DNA of 64,000 bases from Fidelibacterota bacterium (GTDB lineage Bacteria; Fidelibacterota; UBA8477; JABMPR01), in assembly GCA_018673925.1 (NCBI GenBank), contig JABHBL010000007.1:1-64000 (forward strand). The letters are read 5' to 3'. Positions 51,227 to 58,957 of the stretch are shown here, piece after piece. Under the pieces are notes generated by a model. It was not told the DNA's origin. It saw nothing but the letters and a program-made list of their open reading frames with translations, and did no database searches. Each line of letters begins with the position of its first letter. Within the stretch, counting starts at the first letter, position 1. A program made the translations under genes and the position numbers.

Positions 51227-51694
51227 TTGGAGAAACACCAATTGTTTACTAATGCTCGATATTTTATAAAAACGGCCTTTGGATTTTTTGTACTGGGACT
51301 TTTTTCTGGTCTTTATATGTACGGTGCCCGGGCTTTTGGTTGGTCCATGCCTTTTACAATGATTCAAGCTCATACCCATGTTTTGCTCATGGGTGGGGTT
51401 TTCATGATGATACTGGGTGTGGCGGTTTGGTTTTTTCCCAGAGCCAAAAAGGACGATAAAAACTATAATCCCACTGTTATCCGTATCAGTTACTATGTCT
51501 TCACCTTGGCCACCCTCCTGCGTTTTATTGTTGAAATTCTGCAAGGGTTTTATCCGCAGAGTATGGCGACTGAGGCTGGTTTTTGGTTTTCTGTATTACA
51601 GGTTGTGGCCAGTATTGTGCTGGTTCATAGTCTCTGGGGACGTATCAGACCGGTGGGAAGCCAGATTCGAGAAGGGCGGGGAGAAAAGTTTTAG
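51227..51694 (+). CDS. Small polytopic membrane protein resembling a fragment of haem-copper oxidase subunit I
   Basis: About 4 TM helices; MIQAHTHVLLMGGVFMMILGVAVWFFPRAKK. Confidence 0.55.
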   Translation: MEKHQLFTNARYFIKTAFGFFVLGLFSGLYMYGARAFGWSMPFTMIQAHTHVLLMGGVFMMILGVAVWFFPRAKKDDKNYNPTVIRISYYVFTLATLLRFIVEILQGFYPQSMATEAGFWFSVLQVVASIVLVHSLWGRIRPVGSQIREGRGEKF

Positions 51695-51696
51695 TC

Positions 51697-52518
51697 ATGC
51701 AGAAATTGGTCTTAATGTGTCTATTTATCCTGGTGGCTTGCACGACAACTCCATCACCCCAGGATGGCATAGAGGATCATAAGAAATTAATTGAGATCAG
51801 TGATTTATACGCCGCCGGTCATGAACAACTTGAATCCGTGTTAATGACCCAACCGGCCCTGGGCAAGATGTTGGATAGCAATCTGGCAGCAACCTTGTTA
51901 ATAACGCTCATCATCGAATATGAAGATGGTGAAAAGGAACGGGTTCAGCAAAGTGGTAGCTTCATTTTGAATGGTGAATACATACTCACCGCAGGGCATG
52001 GATTTTTTGTGGACTCTGGGAAGCTTATAGACCTGGAAGCTCAAACCATATCTCGTCAGAAGCTTGATCTTAATGTGGTAATGCTTAGAAAATCCAAGGA
52101 TTATTATTCGATACAGGACTGGGCAATTCTTCAACCCGTAAACCCACGCAGGACTAAAAGTCTGGAGATTAGATCTGCAAAGTACACGGGTAAAGATGCC
52201 TATATACTTGGTTTTCCTGGCGGCATGGCTTTGAATGACAGCAATTGGGTAGTCCATGCGCTAGAAGTCGATGAGGGCTCAGTTTACCCCCTGGCGGTGA
52301 TCTGTGAACGTTCGCTCACCCGACCTGGGATTCTCACTCCAAAGGTTGGTGCCATTCCAGTCCAGGGCATGAGTGGAGCACCTGTTCTCAGTGAGAGTGG
52401 TCAGCTTATTGGTTTGTTTAGTTCAATTAGCAGAACCAGAAATGTTGCGGGCTGGCAATACATTTTTCACATGTCTGATTTACCATTTGAGACACTAGAT
52501 AGTCTACTTAGAAAATAG
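51697..52518 (+). CDS. Trypsin-like peptidase-domain lipoprotein
   Basis: Lipobox LMCLFILVACTT; GEYILTAGHGFF; VQGMSGAPVLSESGQLIGLFS. Confidence 0.75.
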   Translation: MQKLVLMCLFILVACTTTPSPQDGIEDHKKLIEISDLYAAGHEQLESVLMTQPALGKMLDSNLAATLLITLIIEYEDGEKERVQQSGSFILNGEYILTAGHGFFVDSGKLIDLEAQTISRQKLDLNVVMLRKSKDYYSIQDWAILQPVNPRRTKSLEIRSAKYTGKDAYILGFPGGMALNDSNWVVHALEVDEGSVYPLAVICERSLTRPGILTPKVGAIPVQGMSGAPVLSESGQLIGLFSSISRTRNVAGWQYIFHMSDLPFETLDSLLRK

Positions 52519-52577
52519 CTATTGTGGGGAGGGGGCTCATATCTTATTATTGCGCGCTCGTTTATCGAGACGACTGG

Positions 52578-52653
52578 GGCCAGGTAGCTCAGTCGGTAGA
52601 GCAGGGGACTGAAAATCCCCGTGTCGGCGGTTCAATTCCGTCCCTGGCCACCA
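52578..52653 (+). tRNA. tRNA-Phe (anticodon GAA), CCA encoded
   Basis: Cloverleaf by eye: acceptor GGCCAGG/CCTGGCC, D-stem GCTC/GAGC, anticodon stem GGGGA/TCCCC with loop CTGAAAA, T-stem GGCGG/CCGTC, CCA. Confidence 0.95.
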
Positions 52654-52657
52654 CAGT

Positions 52658-52702
52658 AAAGCCCATGTAAAACAATAACTTACAAGGGCTTTTCTTTTAT
52701 CC
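52658..52702 (+). terminator. Terminator-like hairpin just after tRNA-Phe
   Basis: AAAGCCC-A-TGTAA ... TTACA-A-GGGCTTT followed by TCTTTT. Confidence 0.7.
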
Positions 52703-52797
52703 ATGAATGTGCCGTATTGTGCACTATTATCCCACCCAATAGTACCATTTTGTATGGATACTGCACATATAGTGCACACGCTTTCGAGAGAATAAAG

Positions 52798-53946
52798 TCA
52801 TGCTACCCTGTTCCAGGTAGATAACGCAGGCTCGCTAATTTGATCGATTCCGGGTGTGGTTCTCTCAAGTATCATACTCATATCCGCATAATCTGCCTGC
52901 AACAGATCCACATAATGTTGCTCTGTCACCTTCACTGACGAATGTCCTAGAAACTTGGACACACGGTAAATGTCCACGCCGCCCTGGATAAGAAGGGCAC
53001 CCGCAGTTTTACGAAGTGTATGTAGGTTGGCATCCGGCATCTTCGCAGTGTGAAACAGCTTCCGAGAGAGTGCCTGTGAAACCGCTGAATACGTATACGG
53101 AAACGGTGCTCGCTCTCCCCTGCGACGTTGAAGGATTTCCCGAAGCGTATCGTTCAAGGGAATCTGACGGCGCTTCCGACCCTTACCCATGATCTCAATA
53201 TGGTCGTCGTGTACCGATTCCCATGTAAATCCACCAACTTCCAAGATCTCAGTAGCCCGAGCCCCGGTTTGCAGGTAAAAAGTTACCAGGTCCCAAGCGC
53301 GTTGATTCTTCTTCTCAGCGATCGTTTCATACAGTTTCTTGATCTCCGCCTCTGAGAGAAAGCGAACAGGTTTATCGTCGGTTTTAAGCATTTTGACCCC
53401 AACAAATGGCGATTTAGTCAGGTAATCCTGCCTGGTAGCCCACGAGAACAGAGCTTTCAGGTGACGCAACTCTGTATTCAATGAGATTGCCTGCACCTTC
53501 TTCTTGTTCAGACGCCAGTCTTTGTAATCTTCGATGACTGTTGACGTGATAGACTGTACGGAAGTTCTCGCACCTATTCGATCGAGGAATGGTTTGAACA
53601 CCTTGTCGTAACGGGTGATAGTTTGGGGGCTCCTCCCATCCATTTTGGCTGACTTAAGGAACCGAGTTGTACAAACCTTCAATGCCATTGATTCGTCTGG
53701 TCGAGGTTTGATACCGTTCTGTATTTCCAGCGCCTCGTGCTCTAATCTTTCTGCTGTTAATCGGGCAGTTGTCTTAGATGTGTACAAGACCTTTGATCTT
53801 CGCTTACCCTGAAAATCGAACCACTGGATTCGATATCCAGCACGTCCTGTAGGGGATGCGTATTTCTGTATACTTGCCATTTTATTCATTCTCCAGGTTG
53901 TTGATAGTTGTAGTGTTGATTGCTGAAACCGGTTTAATAACCGCAT
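52798..53946 (-). CDS. int: Tyrosine-family integrase of the mobile element
   Basis: TGARATEIL..., LHTLRKTAGALLIQGG, LGHSSVKVTEQHYVDL; directly beside the tRNA gene. Confidence 0.93.
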   Translation of the reverse strand: MRLLNRFQQSTLQLSTTWRMNKMASIQKYASPTGRAGYRIQWFDFQGKRRSKVLYTSKTTARLTAERLEHEALEIQNGIKPRPDESMALKVCTTRFLKSAKMDGRSPQTITRYDKVFKPFLDRIGARTSVQSITSTVIEDYKDWRLNKKKVQAISLNTELRHLKALFSWATRQDYLTKSPFVGVKMLKTDDKPVRFLSEAEIKKLYETIAEKKNQRAWDLVTFYLQTGARATEILEVGGFTWESVHDDHIEIMGKGRKRRQIPLNDTLREILQRRRGERAPFPYTYSAVSQALSRKLFHTAKMPDANLHTLRKTAGALLIQGGVDIYRVSKFLGHSSVKVTEQHYVDLLQADYADMSMILERTTPGIDQISEPALSTWNRVA

Positions 53947-54142
53947 TTAGCGATGATTGGGGTATGCGGACTGATCTACCGATCTTCACGTAATCAATAT
54001 CACGTGATTGTATTCTTGATCGCCAGAATTCCACTGACATGGATGTCTGGGCTGCTACCTGTTCTAGTGTCAGATACTTTTCAGTTGGTGATCCACAATT
54101 CGGGCAGAACTTGTGATCATTATTGGGGGCTATCGTTCCCAC
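53882..54142 (-). CDS. HTH DNA-binding protein with CPNCG zinc-ribbon-like N-terminus (excisionase-like)
   Basis: FCPNCGSPTEKYLTLEQVAAQTSMSVEFWRSRIQSRDIDYVKIGRSVRIPQSSL. Confidence 0.75.
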   Translation of the reverse strand: MGTIAPNNDHKFCPNCGSPTEKYLTLEQVAAQTSMSVEFWRSRIQSRDIDYVKIGRSVRIPQSSLNAVIKPVSAINTTTINNLENE

Positions 54143-54226
54143 AAAACCCTCCTTAGGGTTTAGGGGTTACGCTCAAGGGCGATTTGAAATGGAATAAATC
54201 CATTACTGTACGTAGTAGGGTCTGGA

Positions 54227-54595
54227 TCAGAAATGTTTCCTGAACCAAGCTTTGATACGCATTCTTAAGGTCGGTGATTCCAGATACCGTTCATACTCTT
54301 CCAACCATTCACGATGTATTAGGAATCGTGCTCTGGAAGCCTTGGATGAACGCTTCGATCTGATATGCCCTTTATAGATTGCCGACCTCATCTGGTATGG
54401 ACTGATATCGAGAATAGCAGCAGCTTCAGGTACCGTGATGAATTCCTTATCAACACTGGGTAAACTACTTTTTCTATCCCCATCCCTCAGTGCAAACCAC
54501 TTTTCATGGTCAACGCTGGCCTCTCCATCAGACTCAGGTATTTTGATTTGCCAATATCGCTTAGTCACTGCTGACCTCACGCATGAGCATTTCAT
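54227..54595 (-). CDS. Excisionase-like HTH protein
   Basis: FITVPEAAAILDISPYQMRSAIYKGHIRSKRSSKASRARFLIHREWLEEY. Confidence 0.7.
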   Translation of the reverse strand: MKCSCVRSAVTKRYWQIKIPESDGEASVDHEKWFALRDGDRKSSLPSVDKEFITVPEAAAILDISPYQMRSAIYKGHIRSKRSSKASRARFLIHREWLEEYERYLESPTLRMRIKAWFRKHF

Positions 54596-54818
54596 CTAGC
54601 CAAGTCCTATGAAAGATGAGTTTCCCTCCATTTTCACTAGATCTTGTTGTCTTCAAGCGGCCTTTGGCTATAGCCTGTCTAAGTAGGCTCTCTGAGAGGC
54701 GTGTATACGTTTTCGCCTCCGTCAATGTGAACCACGTCTGATTGTTTTCTGTCTGTGTCATTTGAATTCCTTTCATAACACCGTTCCCTCTTTCGGGATT
54801 TGCAGAGGGAAAGTTCAT
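54561..54818 (-). CDS. Excisionase-like HTH protein
   Basis: WFTLTEAKTYTRLSESLLRQAIAKGRLKTTRSSENGGKLIFHRTWLDEML. Confidence 0.7.
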   Translation of the reverse strand: MNFPSANPERGNGVMKGIQMTQTENNQTWFTLTEAKTYTRLSESLLRQAIAKGRLKTTRSSENGGKLIFHRTWLDEMLMREVSSD

Positions 54819-55385
54819 CCCTCCCTCTACTATGGTTATGTCAGCTCTACTTGGAGCTCTTAGGAATTCTCCTTGTTGTGTGTGTAAACACGAGTTCTGA
54901 TGCTTAGCATGCAGTGTTGTTGGGGATATCCCCCTGATATGGATTGATGAATTGAAGTGTTCTACACCAAATTATGCTTATTTGATGATATCTATGCAAT
55001 TGTACAAAGGGGTGCAGTTGGTCGCAGATATCAGTTCAAACCTACTTTTGAGGTGCAGGTCATGGGCGAATTGTATCCGAGGGGGCAATTTGCAAGGGGC
55101 TCAATGCAGGGGTACCCCCTATTGTCGTTTTTCAGAGAATCATATCAAATAATACAGCACAGCAACAAATCACATGATCTCTTTAAGTGCCAACAAGGGC
55201 AGTGCATCGTCGTCACCCCTGGAGCAGACTGTCCATGTCCTTCGTACCGCCAACTTGATATGCTACTGGGGGGGCTTACACATATCGATTCACATTCACC
55301 TACCGATACCTAATTCGCATGGATTCCATAAACACACCTAATGATATCAGGTGATTGTAAACGATCTATGTAAATGAGCTTGCAT

Positions 55386-55423
55386 AAAGGGAAGAGAGTC
55401 ATCATCCTCCGTGCTCTCCTCCC
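55386..55423 (-). other. Hairpin element (copy 1) sharing conserved GATGACTCnCTTCCCTTT arm with 58182-58231
   Basis: GGGAAGAGAG pairs with CTCTCCTCCC (9 of 10). Confidence 0.55.
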
Positions 55424-55453
55424 CTCTTACGGTGCATACACAATCTAGTGACC

Positions 55454-56185
55454 CTATCTTGAGGAAAGGACCCCCTCCTCTACACGGATCCATTCTGAGC
55501 CTTGCTTTATTGACTTGCCATAAAAGTACTCCATAACCTCCGATGCTTTTGCCTTTGACATGCCATCCAGCAGTAGACCCTGGATCCGCATCCTTTCATC
55601 ATCTGTAAGTCTTTGATCCCTGGCCAGTCTGGTAATTGAAGCAATTTGAGGTGCTGTTGCAGAATCAGGACTTGTAGTGTTTTTTGCAACGGGAACCTCC
55701 TCTGCTGGCGTGGCATCAAGACCAGCTAAAATCGCTATGAACGAAAGTGCTAATCTGAAGCACTTGCCAGCCGATCGTGTTGATGACATCGACTTAATTG
55801 CGTACTCATCCGCATGAGCCCAGCGTTCTTCTTTACTCGAACACATAGCTTCTCCACTCGCGATTACATTGCCGTCTTTGTGTATCTCTACTCTACTCTC
55901 ATACGCAATCTCATCCTCTCGATCTAGCCGACGTGCGTAAACGACGCGTGCAAATAATCCAAGGCTCGCCCCCACAACTGTCCACCAGGATACTGTCGGG
56001 TAGGTTTTCGATCCTATCTGTACCAAATACCCAGGTCCAGTACAACGCTTAGCTACGACGTTTACTATTCGCTGTGCTTCGGTAAATGCCTGCTCTGGAT
56101 CATGACTGAAAAGGGCAGTACCGTTGGCACTCCCAGTCGGGCCGTTAGGGTATAACGCGGGCACGACACTTTCTTGTGTTTCCAT
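55454..56185 (-). CDS. Conserved phage/mobile-element protein, possibly Rad52/Erf-like ssDNA recombination neighbourhood protein
   Basis: YPTVSWWTVVGASLGL...YESRVEIHKDGNVIASGEAMCS...YAIKSMSSTRSAGKCFRLALSFIAILAGLDATPAEEVP, a pattern seen in phage proteins; exact function unknown. Confidence 0.55.
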   Translation of the reverse strand: METQESVVPALYPNGPTGSANGTALFSHDPEQAFTEAQRIVNVVAKRCTGPGYLVQIGSKTYPTVSWWTVVGASLGLFARVVYARRLDREDEIAYESRVEIHKDGNVIASGEAMCSSKEERWAHADEYAIKSMSSTRSAGKCFRLALSFIAILAGLDATPAEEVPVAKNTTSPDSATAPQIASITRLARDQRLTDDERMRIQGLLLDGMSKAKASEVMEYFYGKSIKQGSEWIRVEEGVLSSR

Positions 56186-56209
56186 TATTAACTCCTGTTA
56201 TTATTGTTG

Positions 56210-56659
56210 TTAGATTAGATTTGAATCAGCAAATGAGAAATACTCACCCGCTCCAATGATGAGATGATCTAGGACCTCAACATCAATGGCTTTTAGAGCA
56301 GTTTGTAGTTTCTTGGTCACTGCCCTATCGCTACTCGAAGGTGTAGTCTCCCCTGAGGGATGATTGTGGGCAAACATGACTGCTGCAGCCCCAACATCCA
56401 GTATTCGTTGAACCACTTCACGAGGGTATACTGCACTTGTAGTAATGGATCCAATAAACAGAGGCTCGGTAGAAATTAGCATGTTTTGCCCATTCAAGTA
56501 TGCGACCACGAACTGTTCCCTTTTAGCAGCCTCTGAAAAGAAAGCTCTGAAGTGATCAGCTGCTTCCCTAGATGACTTGATTCGATCTCCGGCCTTAATT
56601 GTGAAGCGTCGAACGTACTCTTTTAGTATCTCGGAGTCATTGATTGAGGTCAGGTTCAT
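56210..56659 (-). CDS. radC: RadC-like JAB/MPN (JAMM) protein
   Basis: AVMFAHNHPSGETTPSSSDRAVTKKLQTALKAIDVEVLDHLIIG. Confidence 0.92.
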   Translation of the reverse strand: MNLTSINDSEILKEYVRRFTIKAGDRIKSSREAADHFRAFFSEAAKREQFVVAYLNGQNMLISTEPLFIGSITTSAVYPREVVQRILDVGAAAVMFAHNHPSGETTPSSSDRAVTKKLQTALKAIDVEVLDHLIIGAGEYFSFADSNLI

Positions 56660-57330
56660 GCTTCCTCCTTTCTGTTTGTAGTGTAGCTGAACTTGTGAGG
56701 TCTCATGGTAACCTTTACACCTTCAGGTTCTTCCCCAGTAGTGGTTATATGCTTCCGTAACGAAGCTTTATCTACTGACTGTTTTGCCGGAATGACTCGA
56801 GTAAATCGACCATCCTTTACAACTGCGCTTTCATCTGTGACGATGATTTCAGGTTGTTGCGCTCTTACCTTGAGAGTACCATTCACTAGCTGCTTGGTTG
56901 AATACTCGGATAGATGCATCCAGTTGTCCAAAGCAAGGATGTAGTAATCTTTGCGGCGTTGGATCTTAGAAGATTCTGATTCAAACCACAGGTCGATACG
57001 CTCCTTCTGGTGAAGCATACTCGCTTCATTGCCAGTTTGAATTGCATCTAACTCAGCCAACTTTGACAAATAGTAATCCGCATCAGCCTGACTGAGGTTT
57101 GGTCGATCATCTTCACCAGGAACATGAGCGAGATACTCAAGCACAGCTCTGGTATGTTCGCACTCACCATCTGGACTTACCTTGGCGATAAAGCACTGAC
57201 AAGTTAAGCCAGCCTCTGATTGTTTGACTTCGACAGTCTCGCCTCCAAATGAGCCGCCAACAAGGAAACCCTCATCTGATTCTAGAATGAGAAGTGATTC
57301 CAGGTCGAGAGTATTTTGCATGACTTCCAT
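56656..57330 (-). CDS. SWIM zinc-finger protein with Gam-like coiled-coil region
   Basis: CQCFIAKVSPDGECEH (CxC...CxH SWIM); downstream coiled coil then STKQLVNGTLKVRAQQPEIIVTDESAVVK as in Gam-like proteins. Confidence 0.6.
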   Translation of the reverse strand: MEVMQNTLDLESLLILESDEGFLVGGSFGGETVEVKQSEAGLTCQCFIAKVSPDGECEHTRAVLEYLAHVPGEDDRPNLSQADADYYLSKLAELDAIQTGNEASMLHQKERIDLWFESESSKIQRRKDYYILALDNWMHLSEYSTKQLVNGTLKVRAQQPEIIVTDESAVVKDGRFTRVIPAKQSVDKASLRKHITTTGEEPEGVKVTMRPHKFSYTTNRKEEA

Positions 57331-57331
57331 A

Positions 57332-58066
57332 TCAATTCCTCCCCGGATTCAAGTGAGTATGAAGAGCCAGATGCTTCTCGAAGATCTTGTGTGGTGGCGA
57401 TGTTTTCAAGGATTCGGTTAAAGCATTGAATAGGGACCACTGGTTTCTTGGTTCGAAGTCGACATGGCTGGGATTATGCCATTCTTTCAGCGCCACAGGC
57501 ATTTGCCTTGCACTGATCACCTTTCTCCCATACAGATATCCCAGAGTCTCCCATGCTACACGGTCGTCCACTGGAATACCTTGCATCATTTCAGATTCGA
57601 CTTCAATACTATGAAACGTCGAGCGTGCGCGTAGGATGCACTTCACGATGATCAACTCGAGATCTTCAAGTATATTGGTCGTATGCTTTCTTAGCCGCAT
57701 CACCTGACTATCACTACTCAAGCAAAGATTATCACATACTAGAACGGACGCTCCAGCGACCAAACCTGCGGAAAGTGATTTGTCAAGTGATGAGCGAAAT
57801 CCAATTGAAAGCCCAAGCGAATCCGAGCGAGTTCGGAATGTGTGGATACCAAATAGCTGTTGATCTGAATGGGCAGTCCCAAATTTGCTCCTTTCGAGCT
57901 TGTATTCCGGGAGTAGGTCTTGGGCTATAGAAGCTATCTTAATTGAGTAGTCATAATGAGATATGGGAACGTATGAACTTGTTCTTGGCGGTACTGGAAT
58001 GGATCTTAAGTCATCAAGTGTGCATTCTTGTCCTCCACGGTGCATTAATAATTGTGATTGAGTCAT
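57332..58066 (-). CDS. DUF932-like phage/plasmid protein
   Basis: LGLSIGFRSSLDKSLSAGLVAGASVLVCDNLCLSSDSQVMRLRKHT. Confidence 0.6.
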   Translation of the reverse strand: MTQSQLLMHRGGQECTLDDLRSIPVPPRTSSYVPISHYDYSIKIASIAQDLLPEYKLERSKFGTAHSDQQLFGIHTFRTRSDSLGLSIGFRSSLDKSLSAGLVAGASVLVCDNLCLSSDSQVMRLRKHTTNILEDLELIIVKCILRARSTFHSIEVESEMMQGIPVDDRVAWETLGYLYGRKVISARQMPVALKEWHNPSHVDFEPRNQWSLFNALTESLKTSPPHKIFEKHLALHTHLNPGRN

Positions 58067-58181
58067 GATTGACTCCTTTCATTTAGTTTTAGTTAAATTG
58101 ATTTTAAGCTTGAGGGAATAGAGGGGTCTAACCCTCCATTCTCTGAAACCCTTACTGTATTTGTGTTTGAGACGATAAGTG

Positions 58182-58231
58182 AAAGGGAAGCGAGTCATCG
58201 TCAGGTCACCAGAAACCTGGTCAGACTCGCT
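58182..58231 (-). other. Hairpin element (copy 2) with conserved GATGACTCnCTTCCCTTT arm
   Basis: AGCGAGTC pairs perfectly with GACTCGCT; inner ACCAG/CTGGT stem. Confidence 0.55.
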
Positions 58232-58615
58232 GTGCACCCTCACTCTGCCCTATGGGTGGGGGTGCTGATATCATCACATTGATCCTTCAGATGGGTGACA
58301 AGCACATCCTATCCTGAGTTCTCCAATGGGCATCAAGAACAGATCATGTGAATGGTTTTGATTGATAAGCTGAATACACAGCTTCATCCAGTGAAAGACC
58401 GCATAGTCATCTCGCAGTGCTCGCTGAATACCTCTCCTGTCTGGTTCAGGGTCGAAGGCGCGTATGTTTCAGATCCTCGTCAGGAACTGATCGGATGATG
58501 GAGAATCATCTTCTCAACTCTATTGTCCGTCTTTAACTCCAATATCGCAACCTATTGGGACGCCTGGTAGCTATGAGCAGTAGCCGCAGGGAATGCTTCA
58601 CTCCCCCGCCATAAA

Positions 58616-58656
58616 CATGGTGGATGGTGTGATGGTCCATGGTGGATGGTGATGGG
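58616..58656. repeat. Imperfect tandem repeat, two units of about 20 bp
   Basis: CATGGTGGATGGTGTGATGGTC / CATGGTGGATGGTGATGGG. Confidence 0.8.
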
Positions 58657-58663
58657 AGGATGA

Positions 58664-58957
58664 TTAGCTTAGCTGTTTGAAGATGAGATAGCAACTAGCC
58701 TTATTGGATTCAAAAGCGACCAACTGAGAAGGTTCTTGAATCTGATTTACTTCACCACCCCAATCGTCATAAATCATGCTTCCGAAAAGTACTGACACTT
58801 GGTCCGGTGTTAAGACCTGGCCAACCATCATTGTTAAAGTCACCTTGATAGAAGATTTGGCTTTTAGGATGATCACCTCTCCATGAATCATCTTCATTCT
58901 TGTTTCAACGGATAGACGACCTGAGCCTTCAAACGTCAATTCCTCATGCATTAACAT
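58664..58957 (-). CDS. Hypothetical protein of the mobile element
   Basis: 97-aa ORF overlapping the end of the upstream large gene by 14 nt, same strand. Confidence 0.5.
   Translation of the reverse strand: MLMHEELTFEGSGRLSVETRMKMIHGEVIILKAKSSIKVTLTMMVGQVLTPDQVSVLFGSMIYDDWGGEVNQIQEPSQLVAFESNKASCYLIFKQLS

Noticed and set aside
52537-52779. 80-aa minus-strand ORF (…WWPGTELNRRHGDFQSPALPTELPG…)
   Set aside because: Antisense of tRNA-Phe; a well-known spurious ORF product.
54952-55313. Plus-strand ORFs of 66 and 118 aa in the non-coding tract
   Set aside because: No RBS, no recognisable motif, opposite to the element's gene direction; more likely chance ORFs.
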